The translations under genes were made by a program, and so were the position numbers. Source: CBDDFS01 sp965227255 (GTDB lineage Bacteria; Bacteroidota; Bacteroidia; Flavobacteriales_E; Vicingaceae). Taken from it: a DNA stretch of 64,000 nt. Below, one piece after another: positions 49,584-58,897 of this stretch (position 1 is the stretch's first letter; the number at the start of each line of letters is the position of its first letter). The stretch spans positions 1-64,000 of the forward strand of contig CBDDFS010000002.1 of NCBI GenBank assembly GCA_965227255.1, given 5' to 3'. A model generated the notes under the pieces. It was given only the letters and a program-made list of their open reading frames with translations, ran no database searches and was not told where the DNA came from.

Positions 49584-50279
49584 CTATTCTTCCGAAACGA
49601 ATCGAATTATTTCCCTGGAAAGGGAGTCCTTATCCACATTCTGAATAGGATGAGGTGTATTGGGTAAAATCATGATCCGACCTTTTTTTAATAAGCGGAA
49701 CGAGTAAATCGATTCTTCAATGATAACGATGTTATCCCGATCACCCATGCCTATGGTAACCGGAATGTCAATGCCTGTCAAGTCATCTTCCGTTAAGGGG
49801 TTTTTCTTGCCCATTTCCTGCAGCATTTCAGCTGTTTTCTTCAATACGAATTCCCAGTCATTGGGATTGTGTATTGTTTCAAGTTCTTCAGCATAAGCCG
49901 GTAATTTTTCCCTGATGCGATCCGCATCCATTAAGCCAATCTGCGTGGCTACTGTCTCTTTATTCCAGTTGAATTTTGTACCTAGTGTGAAAACCTTTAA
50001 AACTCTGTCAGGAAAGTGAGAGGCAAGGTAGAGTGCTACAAATCCGCCCATGGAGTAACCAAATATGTTTACATCCCGAAGCTCATTGCTATTCATGAAA
50101 TTAATGACATCTCGGGCGAATAACTCTATGCTAAAGGCCTCTTCAGGCATCTCTTCTCCTCCATGGCCTGAAAAGTTCATTCTATAAACGTCAAAATGGA
50201 CTTCCAGGAGTGAGGCAAGATCTTCGAATCGGTCCTTAGACCCGGCTGCCCCGTGGAGTATGAGAAGTTTCTGTCTCAA
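49584..50279 (-). CDS. Alpha/beta hydrolase
   Basis: This 231-residue alpha/beta-hydrolase has the nucleophile elbow GYSMGG (about residue 76), the oxyanion-region LHGAAGS near residue 10, a late Asp in GMGDRDNIV and the His in LPNTPHPIQ. It resembles MenH/BioH-type esterases. Substrate is unknown. It lies 5 bases after the fused E1 dehydrogenase gene and is probably co-transcribed, which might hint at acyl or thioester clean-up; this is inference. No signal peptide, so cytoplasmic. Confidence 0.85.
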   Translation of the reverse strand: MRQKLLILHGAAGSKDRFEDLASLLEVHFDVYRMNFSGHGGEEMPEEAFSIELFARDVINFMNSNELRDVNIFGYSMGGFVALYLASHFPDRVLKVFTLGTKFNWNKETVATQIGLMDADRIREKLPAYAEELETIHNPNDWEFVLKKTAEMLQEMGKKNPLTEDDLTGIDIPVTIGMGDRDNIVIIEESIYSFRLLKKGRIMILPNTPHPIQNVDKDSLSREIIRFVSEE

Positions 50280-50284
50280 TGAAA

Positions 50285-52375
50285 TCAGTAGTTAAGCAAT
50301 TCTGTGATCGCAGCTGAAACTTTCTCTTTAGAAGGAATCATGGTACTTTCCAATGTGCTGTTCAAAGGAATTGCGGGCAGATCTTCTGATCCGATCACCT
50401 TCACCGGTGCATCAAGAAATTCAAAGCACGAATTCGACACACGTCCTGCAATACTTTGGGCAAAACCGTTGGAGCGTGGCTCTTCCGTAACAACTAAAAC
50501 GCGACCGTGTAATCTGCTTCTTTCTTCAATAAGGTTTGAATCAAGTGGGAATATGGTACGAAGATCCAGAATCTCCACTTTTCCCTTATGATCTTTTGCG
50601 GCATTCAGCGACCAATGAACTCCCATACCATAACTTATGATCAACAGGCTTTCACCATCGGCGATCTTCTCATTATCTGCTTCAAGCACAATTCTTCCCT
50701 TACCAAATGGAATGATATAGTCTTCATCCGGCTCGATTACTTTGGCCGAATCTGTACCAGGCACCTTTGACCAATAAAGCCCTTTGTGCTCGAGCATTAC
50801 AACCGGATTCGGATCATAATAGGCCGCCTTCATCAATCCTTTTAAGTCGGCCCCATTACTTGGATAGGCAATCTTTATACCCCGAATATTTGCCAATACC
50901 GATTCAACGCTGCTGGAATGAAATGGCCCACCACTGCCATAGGCTCCAATTGGCACTCTTACAATGCAACTCACAGGCCATTTTCCATTGGTCAGGTAGC
51001 AAGACCTGCTCACCTCTGTGAATAATTGGTTCAATCCCGGCCAGATGTAATCGGCAAATTGAACCTCTACAATTGGTTTGCAACCCACGGCCGACATACC
51101 TACGGTACTTCCAATTATAAATGCTTCCTGGATTGGAGTATTAAATACTCTGTCATCCCCGAATGTTTTAGCCAGCGTAGCTGCTTCTCGGAAAACACCA
51201 CCCAATCTGGCTCCTACGTCCTGACCATAAAGCAGTGATTCCGGATGTTTCGCCATCAACTCTTTAATGGCGAACAGGGCACAGTCAACCATCAATGTCT
51301 CTTCTTTTCCTTCTCCTTCTCTTTTCCCACTTTCTTCCGTAATGGGTGTTGGAGCAAATTCATGCTCATAAAGATCTTCCGGTCTGGGATCTTCAGAATC
51401 CTTAGCCAGATCAAAGTCTTTTTCCACTTTCTTTCTGGCCTTCTTCTCTACGTCGGATAGTTCTTTCTCAGAAATGCCTTCGTCGATCAAAGCCAGTCTG
51501 AATTTCGGCCATGGATCTCTTGACCTGTGTTCTTTTAAATCTTCCTCCGAACGGTAGAATTCCATTCTAACTCCGGAAGTATGATGATTCAACAATGGAA
51601 CCTTGGCATGAACAAGAAATGGTCGTCTTTCTTTTCGGATTTTGCCAATTACTGTTTTAAGAGTCGTATATGACTCCATAAAGTCAGTGCCATCAATAGT
51701 CTTCACTTCTATGCCTTTGAATCCCTTGGCATAAGCCGTGGCATCATTCGCCCTGATCTCATCGGCAGAAGCTGATATATCCCACTCATTATCCTGAACC
51801 AGATATAAAATTGGAAATTGGTGCAGAGTCGCCATCTGAAATGCCTCGGCAACTTCACCTTCTGTGATGCATGCATCTCCCAATGAACATACCACAACAG
51901 GTTTGTCGTCACCATAATCCTCAGCCAGATCTCTATTCTCAAGATATTTTACACCCATGGCAATACCCGTAGTTGGTATGGCTTGCATTCCGGTAGCCGA
52001 CGACTGGTGAGGTATCTTCGGTTTGTCATCGTCGCGAAGACTCGGGTGACTGTAATAAGTTCTTCCGGCACTAAATGGATCATCCCTCTTGGCCATCAAC
52101 TGTAGCATCAGTTCTCTGGGCTCCATTCCAATGCTCAAAAGAATGCTGTCGTCGCGATAATAGGCCGACAACCAGTCCTGGGCCTTCAATTGCATTCCAA
52201 GGGCAATCTGAATAGCCTCGTGCCCCCTTGAAGTGGCATGAACATACTTAGATGTGAACTTGAAATTCTCCTCGTAAATATTGGTCATTTCCCTTGCAGT
52301 GCACATAAGTTCCCATGCCTCGAGAAGGGTTTCTTTTGCGATCTTCGACTTTTTCTTGTCTTTCTTTGTATCCAC
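50285..52375 (-). CDS. Branched-chain/pyruvate-type 2-oxoacid dehydrogenase E1, fused alpha and beta
   Basis: This 696-residue protein joins E1-alpha (residues about 20-330) to E1-beta (about 360-690). The thiamine-diphosphate motif VCSLGDACITEGEVAEAFQMA (GDG variant GDA) and IRANDATAY lie in the alpha half. The beta half has EAFIIGSTVGMSAVG, VRVPIGAYGSGGPFHSSS and VTEEPRSNGFAQ. The linker is Glu/Lys-rich. The closest type is the 2-oxoisovalerate dehydrogenase E1 fused form common in Bacteroidota, which makes branched acyl-CoA for lipid synthesis. The partner E2/E3 genes are not in the window. Confidence 0.92.
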   Translation of the reverse strand: MDTKKDKKKSKIAKETLLEAWELMCTAREMTNIYEENFKFTSKYVHATSRGHEAIQIALGMQLKAQDWLSAYYRDDSILLSIGMEPRELMLQLMAKRDDPFSAGRTYYSHPSLRDDDKPKIPHQSSATGMQAIPTTGIAMGVKYLENRDLAEDYGDDKPVVVCSLGDACITEGEVAEAFQMATLHQFPILYLVQDNEWDISASADEIRANDATAYAKGFKGIEVKTIDGTDFMESYTTLKTVIGKIRKERRPFLVHAKVPLLNHHTSGVRMEFYRSEEDLKEHRSRDPWPKFRLALIDEGISEKELSDVEKKARKKVEKDFDLAKDSEDPRPEDLYEHEFAPTPITEESGKREGEGKEETLMVDCALFAIKELMAKHPESLLYGQDVGARLGGVFREAATLAKTFGDDRVFNTPIQEAFIIGSTVGMSAVGCKPIVEVQFADYIWPGLNQLFTEVSRSCYLTNGKWPVSCIVRVPIGAYGSGGPFHSSSVESVLANIRGIKIAYPSNGADLKGLMKAAYYDPNPVVMLEHKGLYWSKVPGTDSAKVIEPDEDYIIPFGKGRIVLEADNEKIADGESLLIISYGMGVHWSLNAAKDHKGKVEILDLRTIFPLDSNLIEERSRLHGRVLVVTEEPRSNGFAQSIAGRVSNSCFEFLDAPVKVIGSEDLPAIPLNSTLESTMIPSKEKVSAAITELLNY

Positions 52376-52444
52376 GGATTGTAAGGATTTTGGGGGGCTC
52401 GAAGATACGGATTTTATGGTGATTAGAGGTAAGAGATGAGGGCT

Positions 52445-52543
52445 TGGTTTGTTGAGTTGTTACGTGGTTAATTTGCCAATTGGTTAATTGGAAGATTGAT
52501 CAATTTAAAAATTTCTGAAATCGTTAATCTTTAATCTGAAATC
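52445..52543. repeat. Heptamer array G (TGAAATC/GTTAATC)
   Basis: Four clear in-phase units run 52516-52543: TGAAATC, GTTAATC, TTTAATC and TGAAATC. The left part repeats GTTAATTGG-like words as in array A, with less exact phase. The array ends exactly one base before the stop codon of the minus-strand gene at 52544. Confidence 0.65.
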
Positions 52544-53326
52544 TCACCTCCACATTCGAATAGGCCCGGCGAACTGTATCTTTTGTTCTTTTTCGAAATC
52601 CTCAGGCTTCAGGTCGAGTAGGAACATCCTGTCGAGTTCCCATTCAATTTCCCAGATTGACCATTCATCTGTTTCATCATCCCTGCATGAGGCAAAGTAT
52701 CTCAGATCATCCCTGTAGAAAAATAGTGGTCTGGGTTCGAACTCGGGCATTTCAAAAATCATGGAGTCTGATTTCAGGTCATAAACAGTGAGTCCGGAGA
52801 TGTCTGAACTATATACCGACAAAACCATTCCATTGTCATCATCAACATGAACCTGACCTCCCTTTATATCCCTGATTCGTCCTGATTCTTCTATTAAAAT
52901 TGTCCTTCCGTCATAGTCTCCTTCCTTACAGAAGAGCCAGTGCAAAGGATAATCACCTTTGTAAGGATATACGCCAACATAGAATATCCCATATTCACTT
53001 CCCAATGCTTCCACTTTGTCATATCTGATACTATCAATTACCTTACCAGATTTATACGTCACCAGGGATGCATTGCAACTGAATTCATTTTTGAATTCGC
53101 TGTGTTTATGCGGGACCTCATGCTTTACTATGAGCAAAAGATCCATTTTTTCAGAATACATGGTGTCGTATTGAACCACGTAGTTCTTTTGGACAATAAA
53201 GTCCCAATATGGAAGCTCAACGGCCTCCGTCAGATCAATTCCTCCTGAATTTTGACCATGAACTGAAATGGCAGAAAAAATGACGGACAATAATAGAAAC
53301 CACCTTTTCAAAATGAAATTGACCAT
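52544..53326 (-). CDS. Hypothetical secreted protein
   Basis: This 260-residue protein has a signal peptide (LLLSVIFSAISVHGQ). The rest is beta-rich with aromatic-turn words (PLHWLFCKEGDYDGRT, GGQVHVDDDNGMVLSVYSSD), and the second half suggests a small beta-propeller or beta-sandwich. Three cysteines are present. I do not recognise a family. It is 6 bases after the DUF4442 gene and probably the last gene of the DUF349-DUF4442 operon. Confidence 0.6.
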   Translation of the reverse strand: MVNFILKRWFLLLSVIFSAISVHGQNSGGIDLTEAVELPYWDFIVQKNYVVQYDTMYSEKMDLLLIVKHEVPHKHSEFKNEFSCNASLVTYKSGKVIDSIRYDKVEALGSEYGIFYVGVYPYKGDYPLHWLFCKEGDYDGRTILIEESGRIRDIKGGQVHVDDDNGMVLSVYSSDISGLTVYDLKSDSMIFEMPEFEPRPLFFYRDDLRYFASCRDDETDEWSIWEIEWELDRMFLLDLKPEDFEKEQKIQFAGPIRMWR

Positions 53327-53332
53327 TGTCGA

Positions 53333-53800
53333 TTAATTCTTTCTTTCCTTAAAAGACCAGGTAAAATAAAACACTGATACCACTTCGCCATTTTCATCCA
53401 GTCCTTCTGTTTTTCCTTCGATACCAACCGCCTCACCTTTTTCAAGAGCTTCTGCAAGTCCGTCAGAATATTTCCTTCCATCTTTACAAGTGAATGTAAC
53501 CCTTGAAGTTGCTTTTTTATAGAATTCAGATTTCAGTCCGGTAATAATAACCGCGACATTTTTACCAGATTTTTCGATAGCCTGTATAGCGAGAAGGGCC
53601 GTAGAAAATTCTGCTGCCATGCTCTGGGCTGCAAAGTACATCGACTTAAATGGATTCTTTGTGATCCAGCCATATCTCATGCTGGCAACACAAGAGTTTT
53701 CATCAATGGAATGCAGTTTCAAACCGGCAATAAGTGCCAGGGGTAATCTTCTTAGAAAGAATAGTTTGAGGAGAAGTGGATTTCTGAGCTTTTTGATCAA
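53333..53800 (-). CDS. DUF4442 hotdog-fold protein (thioesterase-like)
   Basis: This 155-residue protein fits DUF4442, a hotdog-fold group related to acyl-CoA thioesterases. Features are GLKLHSIDENSCVASMRYGWITKNPF (shown in part), MYFAAQSMAAEFSTALLAI as the hotdog helix, and FTCKDGRKYSDGLAEAL in the last strands. Catalytic residues of this group are not firmly known. It is cytoplasmic, without a signal peptide. It lies 5 bases after the DUF349 gene and 6 before the hypothetical gene. Confidence 0.8.
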   Translation of the reverse strand: MIKKLRNPLLLKLFFLRRLPLALIAGLKLHSIDENSCVASMRYGWITKNPFKSMYFAAQSMAAEFSTALLAIQAIEKSGKNVAVIITGLKSEFYKKATSRVTFTCKDGRKYSDGLAEALEKGEAVGIEGKTEGLDENGEVVSVFYFTWSFKERKN

Positions 53801-53805
53801 AATGC

Positions 53806-55497
53806 TCAGCTATTGAGAAGATTTATTTTTTCGCGGATCTTATCTGCCTCTTTTCGGCTTTCCTCAATCTTTTTCTCTACTTCTTTTACAAGAGGATTAT
53901 TTGTGTTGTCACCGAAAAAACCGAGGTTATTCTCGTATTGCTTAATGTCCGATTCGATCTTGCGCAACTTATCATCAAGATGCCTGTATTCATTCTTCAA
54001 TAACTCGTTGGCATTGTCAGATTCTTTCAAACCTTCCACTTTAAACTCGAATGTTTGAGCTTCAATCTCTTTGGCATTCAAACCAAGCTCCTTCATCTTC
54101 GCATTCAAGGTTTTTTGGAAGGCGCCTTCGATCTTACTTTTTTCATCTTTAGGAACAAAGCCAATGGTATTCCAGTCTTTTACCAACTGTTGAATTGAAT
54201 CGTTGGCCTTTTTATCCTTGCTAACATCGAGATTTTCAAGTTTGCCGATGATCTCCTGTTTTTTACCAAGGTTCTCCGCTTCACGTACTTCCCTGTTATC
54301 AAAATAATCCTTCCTTCTATTGAAGAAATGATCCGAAGGAGCTCTGAATTTCTTCCATAGTTTTTGTTCTCTTGAAGGATGTGTGGAACCAACTCTTTTC
54401 CAATCAGCCTGAAGCTTTTTATAGGAATTGGCTGTATTCTTCCAGTCCATGCTATCCTTCATCTGCTCTGCTCTTTCAATCAGCTTTAATTTCTTCTCTT
54501 CATTTTCCTTGAAGATCTCTTTGATTCCTTCTCCTTCTTCCTTGCGATGGTCATAGAAAGAATCCATGGCCTTCCTAAATCGCTGCCACACTTCATCATT
54601 GGCTTTTTTCCCGGCAAATCCAATTTTCTTCCACTCTTCACGGATCTTATTGATCTCCTTGAGAGATTTGTTGTAAGATTTTACATCTGATATATCTCCC
54701 TTGGCCAATTCTTCCACCTTTTGACAAAGCGCTTCTTTTTCAGCAAGATTTTCTTTTAGTCTTCCTTTTTGGTCCTTGTAATAATCACCGATCTTTTTAT
54801 GAACCTCCCTAACACTTTCCCAAAAGGCATCACGTACTTTTTCCCAGTCACTTTGATGCGTTGGTCCGATCTCATCCCATTCGTGAGTATAAGTATTGAT
54901 CAAATCCCGGACCTCTTTGATGGAGTCATTTTTCATGAGAGCCTTGACCTTTTCAGTCAGATCAAGTTTCAATTGAAGGTTCTTCTGAAGGTCATATTCC
55001 TTCAGTGTTTTATAGATATTAATGTTGTAGAAAAAACGTTCGATCTGATGGCTGTACTCCCTTTGAACTTCTTTGTATTCAGAATTTGGTACATGTCCGG
55101 TGTTCTTCCATTTTTCCTTTAACTCATTGAATTTTTCAAAGGCATGGCCAATATGATTTTCTTCTTCAACCAGTTTACCCAGGTCTGAAATGATCTTCTT
55201 CTTGATCTCGAGATTTTCATTGAGTTCATGAGCCCTTTTGTCATCAAATGTTTTTTTCATTTGATTGAATTGGGTCATTAATTCCGTAAACCGACCATCT
55301 AAATCATCATGTGGAGGCTTGAATTCTTCGGAGGTTTCACTCTTTTCGTGTTCCTCTTTTAACTTTTTGTGATCCTTTTGAACCAGGTCGACGAACTGAT
55401 TCTTCAATTCCTTCACTTCATTCTGGATCTCTTCAAAAGCCTTATCCTGCTGAACAGTGGCTGCCAGTTTTTCTACTATTTCCTTCTTTTCTTCCAT
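53806..55497 (-). CDS. DUF349 repeat protein
   Basis: This 563-residue protein is almost entirely charged helix, with at least five DUF349 repeats, recognisable by W...G and 'EVWQRFRKAMDSFYDHR'-like words (EVWQRFRKAMD, KLWKKFRAPSDHFFNRR, REVHKKIGDYYKDQKG). Each repeat is about 70-80 residues. No enzymatic motif is seen. DUF349 proteins are intracellular, and the E. coli relative YgaM-like set is poorly studied, so no function is claimed. It is first in the operon with DUF4442. Confidence 0.85.
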   Translation of the reverse strand: MEEKKEIVEKLAATVQQDKAFEEIQNEVKELKNQFVDLVQKDHKKLKEEHEKSETSEEFKPPHDDLDGRFTELMTQFNQMKKTFDDKRAHELNENLEIKKKIISDLGKLVEEENHIGHAFEKFNELKEKWKNTGHVPNSEYKEVQREYSHQIERFFYNINIYKTLKEYDLQKNLQLKLDLTEKVKALMKNDSIKEVRDLINTYTHEWDEIGPTHQSDWEKVRDAFWESVREVHKKIGDYYKDQKGRLKENLAEKEALCQKVEELAKGDISDVKSYNKSLKEINKIREEWKKIGFAGKKANDEVWQRFRKAMDSFYDHRKEEGEGIKEIFKENEEKKLKLIERAEQMKDSMDWKNTANSYKKLQADWKRVGSTHPSREQKLWKKFRAPSDHFFNRRKDYFDNREVREAENLGKKQEIIGKLENLDVSKDKKANDSIQQLVKDWNTIGFVPKDEKSKIEGAFQKTLNAKMKELGLNAKEIEAQTFEFKVEGLKESDNANELLKNEYRHLDDKLRKIESDIKQYENNLGFFGDNTNNPLVKEVEKKIEESRKEADKIREKINLLNS

Positions 55498-55718
55498 AGA
55501 ATTGAGTCAGTGCGACCTATTACAAATTTAGTGGAAAAAAATTTCTATTCCCTAACAGATGCATCTATGAGTTCATTTTGATTTTTTACTTTCAGAACTT
55601 TAAGAAATTAAGGATGGAAAAGCCATGCTAATATACCCGGCAAGACTTGAAACAAGTTTTTGTTTTTTACGTTCAGGAGACTAGGATTATATGTTATGCT
55701 TTCGCCGAGATTCATTTC

Positions 55719-57008
55719 ATGCAATGCAAATTCTTACATAATTTCGCCAAGCCAAAACCGACAAAGCCATTGTTCAAGAGATATTTCATTATTGTCTTTA
55801 GTTTGATTCTTTCAGCCGGCCTGAATGCACAAAATGTACTTCAGGTTGAAGGTAAAATGAAAGTGGAAGAGGGCAAACTCGATGGAACGATGGAGGTCCT
55901 TGAAAATGGGAGTCGAAAGAGAATTGGAAAATTGAGCGGCTCTGGCAAATTCGACGTTGAACTTGAAATCAACAAGGATTACATATTCGTTTTTTCACAA
56001 CCCGGATATGTCACAAAAAGAATTGAATTTGACACAAGGGTTGATGCAGGCCGGGACAATACTATACCATTCGCTACCTTCCCATTTCAGGTTACACTTT
56101 TCAAGCAATACGAAGGTGTGAGTTACGTCATCTTCAATCAACCTGTTGCCAAGATCTATTACTCACCTGAACCAGATGATTTTGAATACGACACCGACTA
56201 CACAAAGTCAATTCGAGACCAGCTGGAAAAAGTGGAGAAGGAAATTGAAGAGATAAAGAAAGAGGAAGAAAAGAAATTAAAGGAGCAGGAGAAGGCTGAA
56301 GCGGAGGCTTTTAAAAGGGCACAGGAAGAGGCTGAAAGGGAGGAAAAGGCACTTATTGCAGCTGAAAAAGAGGAACAGAAAAAAGCCGAGGAGGCCAGAA
56401 AAGAGGCTGAAAGGAAAGCGAAAGAGGAAGAAGAAGCCCGAAAGCAAGAAGAGGAAAGATTAGCAAAACTGGAAGAAGAACAGAAAAGACAACAAGCGCT
56501 GGCAGCTGCCGCGGCAGCCGAACTAGCCAGAGAGGAAGAAGAAAACAGGGCTAAAGAGGAAGCGGCACGACAGAGAGAGGAGGATCGATTAGCGCGGGAG
56601 GAAGAGGATAGAAAAAGAAAGGAAACGCTGGCCGCTGAAAAAGCAGAAGAAGACGCGCGAAAGGAGGAAGAGAAAAAACGGGCAGATGAGGAATTGGCAC
56701 GAAAACGTGAAGAGGAGAGAAAAGCGGAAGAGGCTGAAGCAGCCAAAAGAAGAGCTCGTCCGGTGGCATCCGCCAGCACACAGATAAAGAGAGAAGATCC
56801 TCCGACAAAAAGAAAGACATATCGTCCGCCAGATCCTCCTTCAACTAAAAAACCTGCAACGAATGTCGTTGTACTCCATTCTTATACCATAGGTGAAATG
56901 GGTTACCCCAATCTAAATGCCTATGGTTATATAAATTTTGGTGATGGAACGGGCCGCCGGGAGATCACGAAAGAGCAGTTCGACGAATACGCGAAGATCT
57001 ATCACTGA
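55719..57008 (+). CDS. Secreted protein with long Lys/Glu single helix
   Basis: The start is placed at 55719, because it leads into a signal peptide (YFIIVFSLILSAGLNAQ); the frame opens at 55647. An N-terminal beta domain (about residues 30-150 of the product, GKMKVEEGKLDGTMEVLENG) resembles carboxypeptidase-regulatory-like domains. About 180 residues of alternating Glu and Lys/Arg blocks follow, typical of a stable single alpha helix or coiled coil. The last 70 residues are a proline-rich linker and a small aromatic domain (YTIGEMGYPNLNAYGYINFGD). Function is unknown; a periplasm-spanning rod is plausible. It overlaps the convergent gene by 7 bases. Confidence 0.7.
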   Translation: MQCKFLHNFAKPKPTKPLFKRYFIIVFSLILSAGLNAQNVLQVEGKMKVEEGKLDGTMEVLENGSRKRIGKLSGSGKFDVELEINKDYIFVFSQPGYVTKRIEFDTRVDAGRDNTIPFATFPFQVTLFKQYEGVSYVIFNQPVAKIYYSPEPDDFEYDTDYTKSIRDQLEKVEKEIEEIKKEEEKKLKEQEKAEAEAFKRAQEEAEREEKALIAAEKEEQKKAEEARKEAERKAKEEEEARKQEEERLAKLEEEQKRQQALAAAAAAELAREEEENRAKEEAARQREEDRLAREEEDRKRKETLAAEKAEEDARKEEEKKRADEELARKREEERKAEEAEAAKRRARPVASASTQIKREDPPTKRKTYRPPDPPSTKKPATNVVVLHSYTIGEMGYPNLNAYGYINFGDGTGRREITKEQFDEYAKIYH

Positions 57009-57823
57009 TCTTCTTTTGCCATTTCGTATTTGCGGATAATTTTCGACAGTTTTTCTGTCAATTCAGGAATTCCCTGTCGAATGATTTCATAAACATTCTT
57101 ATTTCCTGAGTCAACTTTGGTAGTCACCGCTCCGGAAACCAAAGGATTCCCTTTTTTATCCAGACATGTGAAATGTACTTTGAGCCGGTACTTCAATCCA
57201 CCGTTCGCAATTTTAGAAGGGTCATCAATATGATGACGAATATCAAATTCATTGAGAAAGAGATAATAGTCAGAGCCCAAACTTGAATCCATGACCTTCA
57301 TGAGGGTATCATTATTGATGCGAAGAGTCATGTATTTTTCTACTTCATTGCTGTGTGTGACTACCTGTCCTTCCACAATTCCACTTTGTTTACCTGTGTT
57401 TTTCTTTTTCTTCTTCAAATCTTTTTTGGTGATGGTCGTGTCGTTCTCCATCAAAACATCATCAGGAATGGCCACATAGGAATACTTCACTGAGGAATGG
57501 ATGTAATCGAGTCCAAAGCCTCCCTGCATTTTCTTTTCTTCATGAAAGACCTCAATATTCCAGTCTTTCTGCAATTCCTTTTCAAGGTCTTCGATCAATG
57601 CATTTCTGAACTTCGTCATGATCTGTCCTGGATCGAGACCAGTCTCCTTTCCGATGGGCGCATCGGCATCTGATAAATACATGCCATCTTCAAATGGAAT
57701 AACCACTAGGGTTCCCATACCAGCATCGCCATGACGCAAGCGATTGTCATCCACGCCATAAGTCTTTTCCTGGGCGAAAGTCGCGGTTGAAATAAGTAAA
57801 AAGAAGATCAGTAATTTCTTCAT
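57002..57823 (-). CDS. Hypothetical periplasmic protein with VIPFEDG motif
   Basis: This 273-residue protein has a signal peptide (FFLLISTATFAQ) and then LVVIPFEDGMYLSDADAPIG. This motif and the later ALIEDLEKELQKDWNI recall the DUF4136/CsgG-like outer-membrane-associated proteins. A Lys-rich patch (ITKKDLKKKKKNTGK) lies near residue 130. It overlaps the aldo-keto reductase gene by 1 base. No specific function can be given. Confidence 0.6.
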   Translation of the reverse strand: MKKLLIFFLLISTATFAQEKTYGVDDNRLRHGDAGMGTLVVIPFEDGMYLSDADAPIGKETGLDPGQIMTKFRNALIEDLEKELQKDWNIEVFHEEKKMQGGFGLDYIHSSVKYSYVAIPDDVLMENDTTITKKDLKKKKKNTGKQSGIVEGQVVTHSNEVEKYMTLRINNDTLMKVMDSSLGSDYYLFLNEFDIRHHIDDPSKIANGGLKYRLKVHFTCLDKKGNPLVSGAVTTKVDSGNKNVYEIIRQGIPELTEKLSKIIRKYEMAKEDQ

Positions 57824-58827
57824 TAGAAAGGAGGTGGCACAGGTTTATTATCCAGGATCTCTTCAATTTTTTCCATCACCGAATCATCCAATTTGTCGAG
57901 CATATCCAATGCCTTCAGGTTCTCCTCTAATTGGGATGTGCGGGAAGCACCGAGAATGACGGTTGAAACATTTTCATTCTTTGTACACCAGATCAATGCC
58001 AACTGAGCCATACTCATTCCGAGGTCTTTGGCCAAAGCTGTCAAGGTGCGTATTTTTTCGAGTTTCTCTTCCGCCAGACTTCTATCCTTAAGCCATTCCA
58101 GACCATCGATACTAAGTCTTGTATCATCCGGAAATCCGTCATTGTATTTACCCGACAAAACTCCACTCATCATGGGTGACCAGATTGTGGTTCCCAATCC
58201 AACAGTTTTGAAGATCTGAGAGTATTCGACTTCCATTTTATCTCTCCACAGCATATTGTATTGAGGCTGCTCCATTGTTGGACCAATCAGGTGATTCTGC
58301 TTGGCGAACATATGTGCTTCCATAATTTCCTGAGCACTCCATTCAGAGGTTCCCCAGTAGAAGATTTTTCCTTGCTGGATCAGATTGTGCATGGTCCAGA
58401 CGGTCTCTTCAATGGGAGTCGACTTATCTGGTCTGTGGCAAAAGAAAAGATCGAGATATTCAACTTGCAGTCTTTCTAATGCTGCATCGCATGCCTCTAC
58501 CAAATGTTTTCTGTGTAATCCGGTTTGTGTAGGCAACTTTCCTCCTGCTCCAAAAAATGCCTTACTCGAAACTATATAGGTGTCTCGATCCCATTTCATT
58601 TTCTTCAGGATCTCACCCATTACTATTTCCGATTGACCTCTTGAATAGATCTCTGCATTATCGAAAAAATTGATTCCTGAGTCATAGGCCAGTTTCATAA
58701 GGTCAGTAGCTGTACCATCCTTGATCTGTTTTCCAAAAGTGAGCCAGGAGCCAAACGAGAAAAGGCTTACCTGCAATCCTGATTTACCGAGATGTCTGTA
58801 TTCCATGAGATATTGTGTTGATTCCAA
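57823..58827 (-). CDS. Aldo/keto reductase (Kv-beta/YghZ type)
   Basis: This 334-residue TIM-barrel NADPH oxidoreductase has the catalytic set Asp-Tyr-Lys-His: FFDNAEIYSRGQSE, YIVSSKAFFGAG and YLDLFFCHRPD. The last part AGLVIPGAS-type phosphate site appears as VSTVILGASRTSQLEENLKA. Length and motifs are closest to the potassium-channel beta/L-glyceraldehyde reductase branch. It reduces aldehydes in the cytoplasm. The translational start overlaps nothing upstream, and the spacer of 70 bases to 58898 is divergent. Confidence 0.9.
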   Translation of the reverse strand: MESTQYLMEYRHLGKSGLQVSLFSFGSWLTFGKQIKDGTATDLMKLAYDSGINFFDNAEIYSRGQSEIVMGEILKKMKWDRDTYIVSSKAFFGAGGKLPTQTGLHRKHLVEACDAALERLQVEYLDLFFCHRPDKSTPIEETVWTMHNLIQQGKIFYWGTSEWSAQEIMEAHMFAKQNHLIGPTMEQPQYNMLWRDKMEVEYSQIFKTVGLGTTIWSPMMSGVLSGKYNDGFPDDTRLSIDGLEWLKDRSLAEEKLEKIRTLTALAKDLGMSMAQLALIWCTKNENVSTVILGASRTSQLEENLKALDMLDKLDDSVMEKIEEILDNKPVPPPF

Positions 58828-58897
58828 ACTTAATTAATTATGGGTATCGTGGAAGCCCTATTTCGGTGATTTGATTAAATCAGGTTAATATTGGGTC

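Noticed and set aside
56198..56779. Long minus-strand open frame of Ser/Ala-rich composition
   Set aside because: It is the antisense of the Glu/Lys-rich helix of the plus-strand gene; its composition is the shadow of GAA/AAA/GAG codons.
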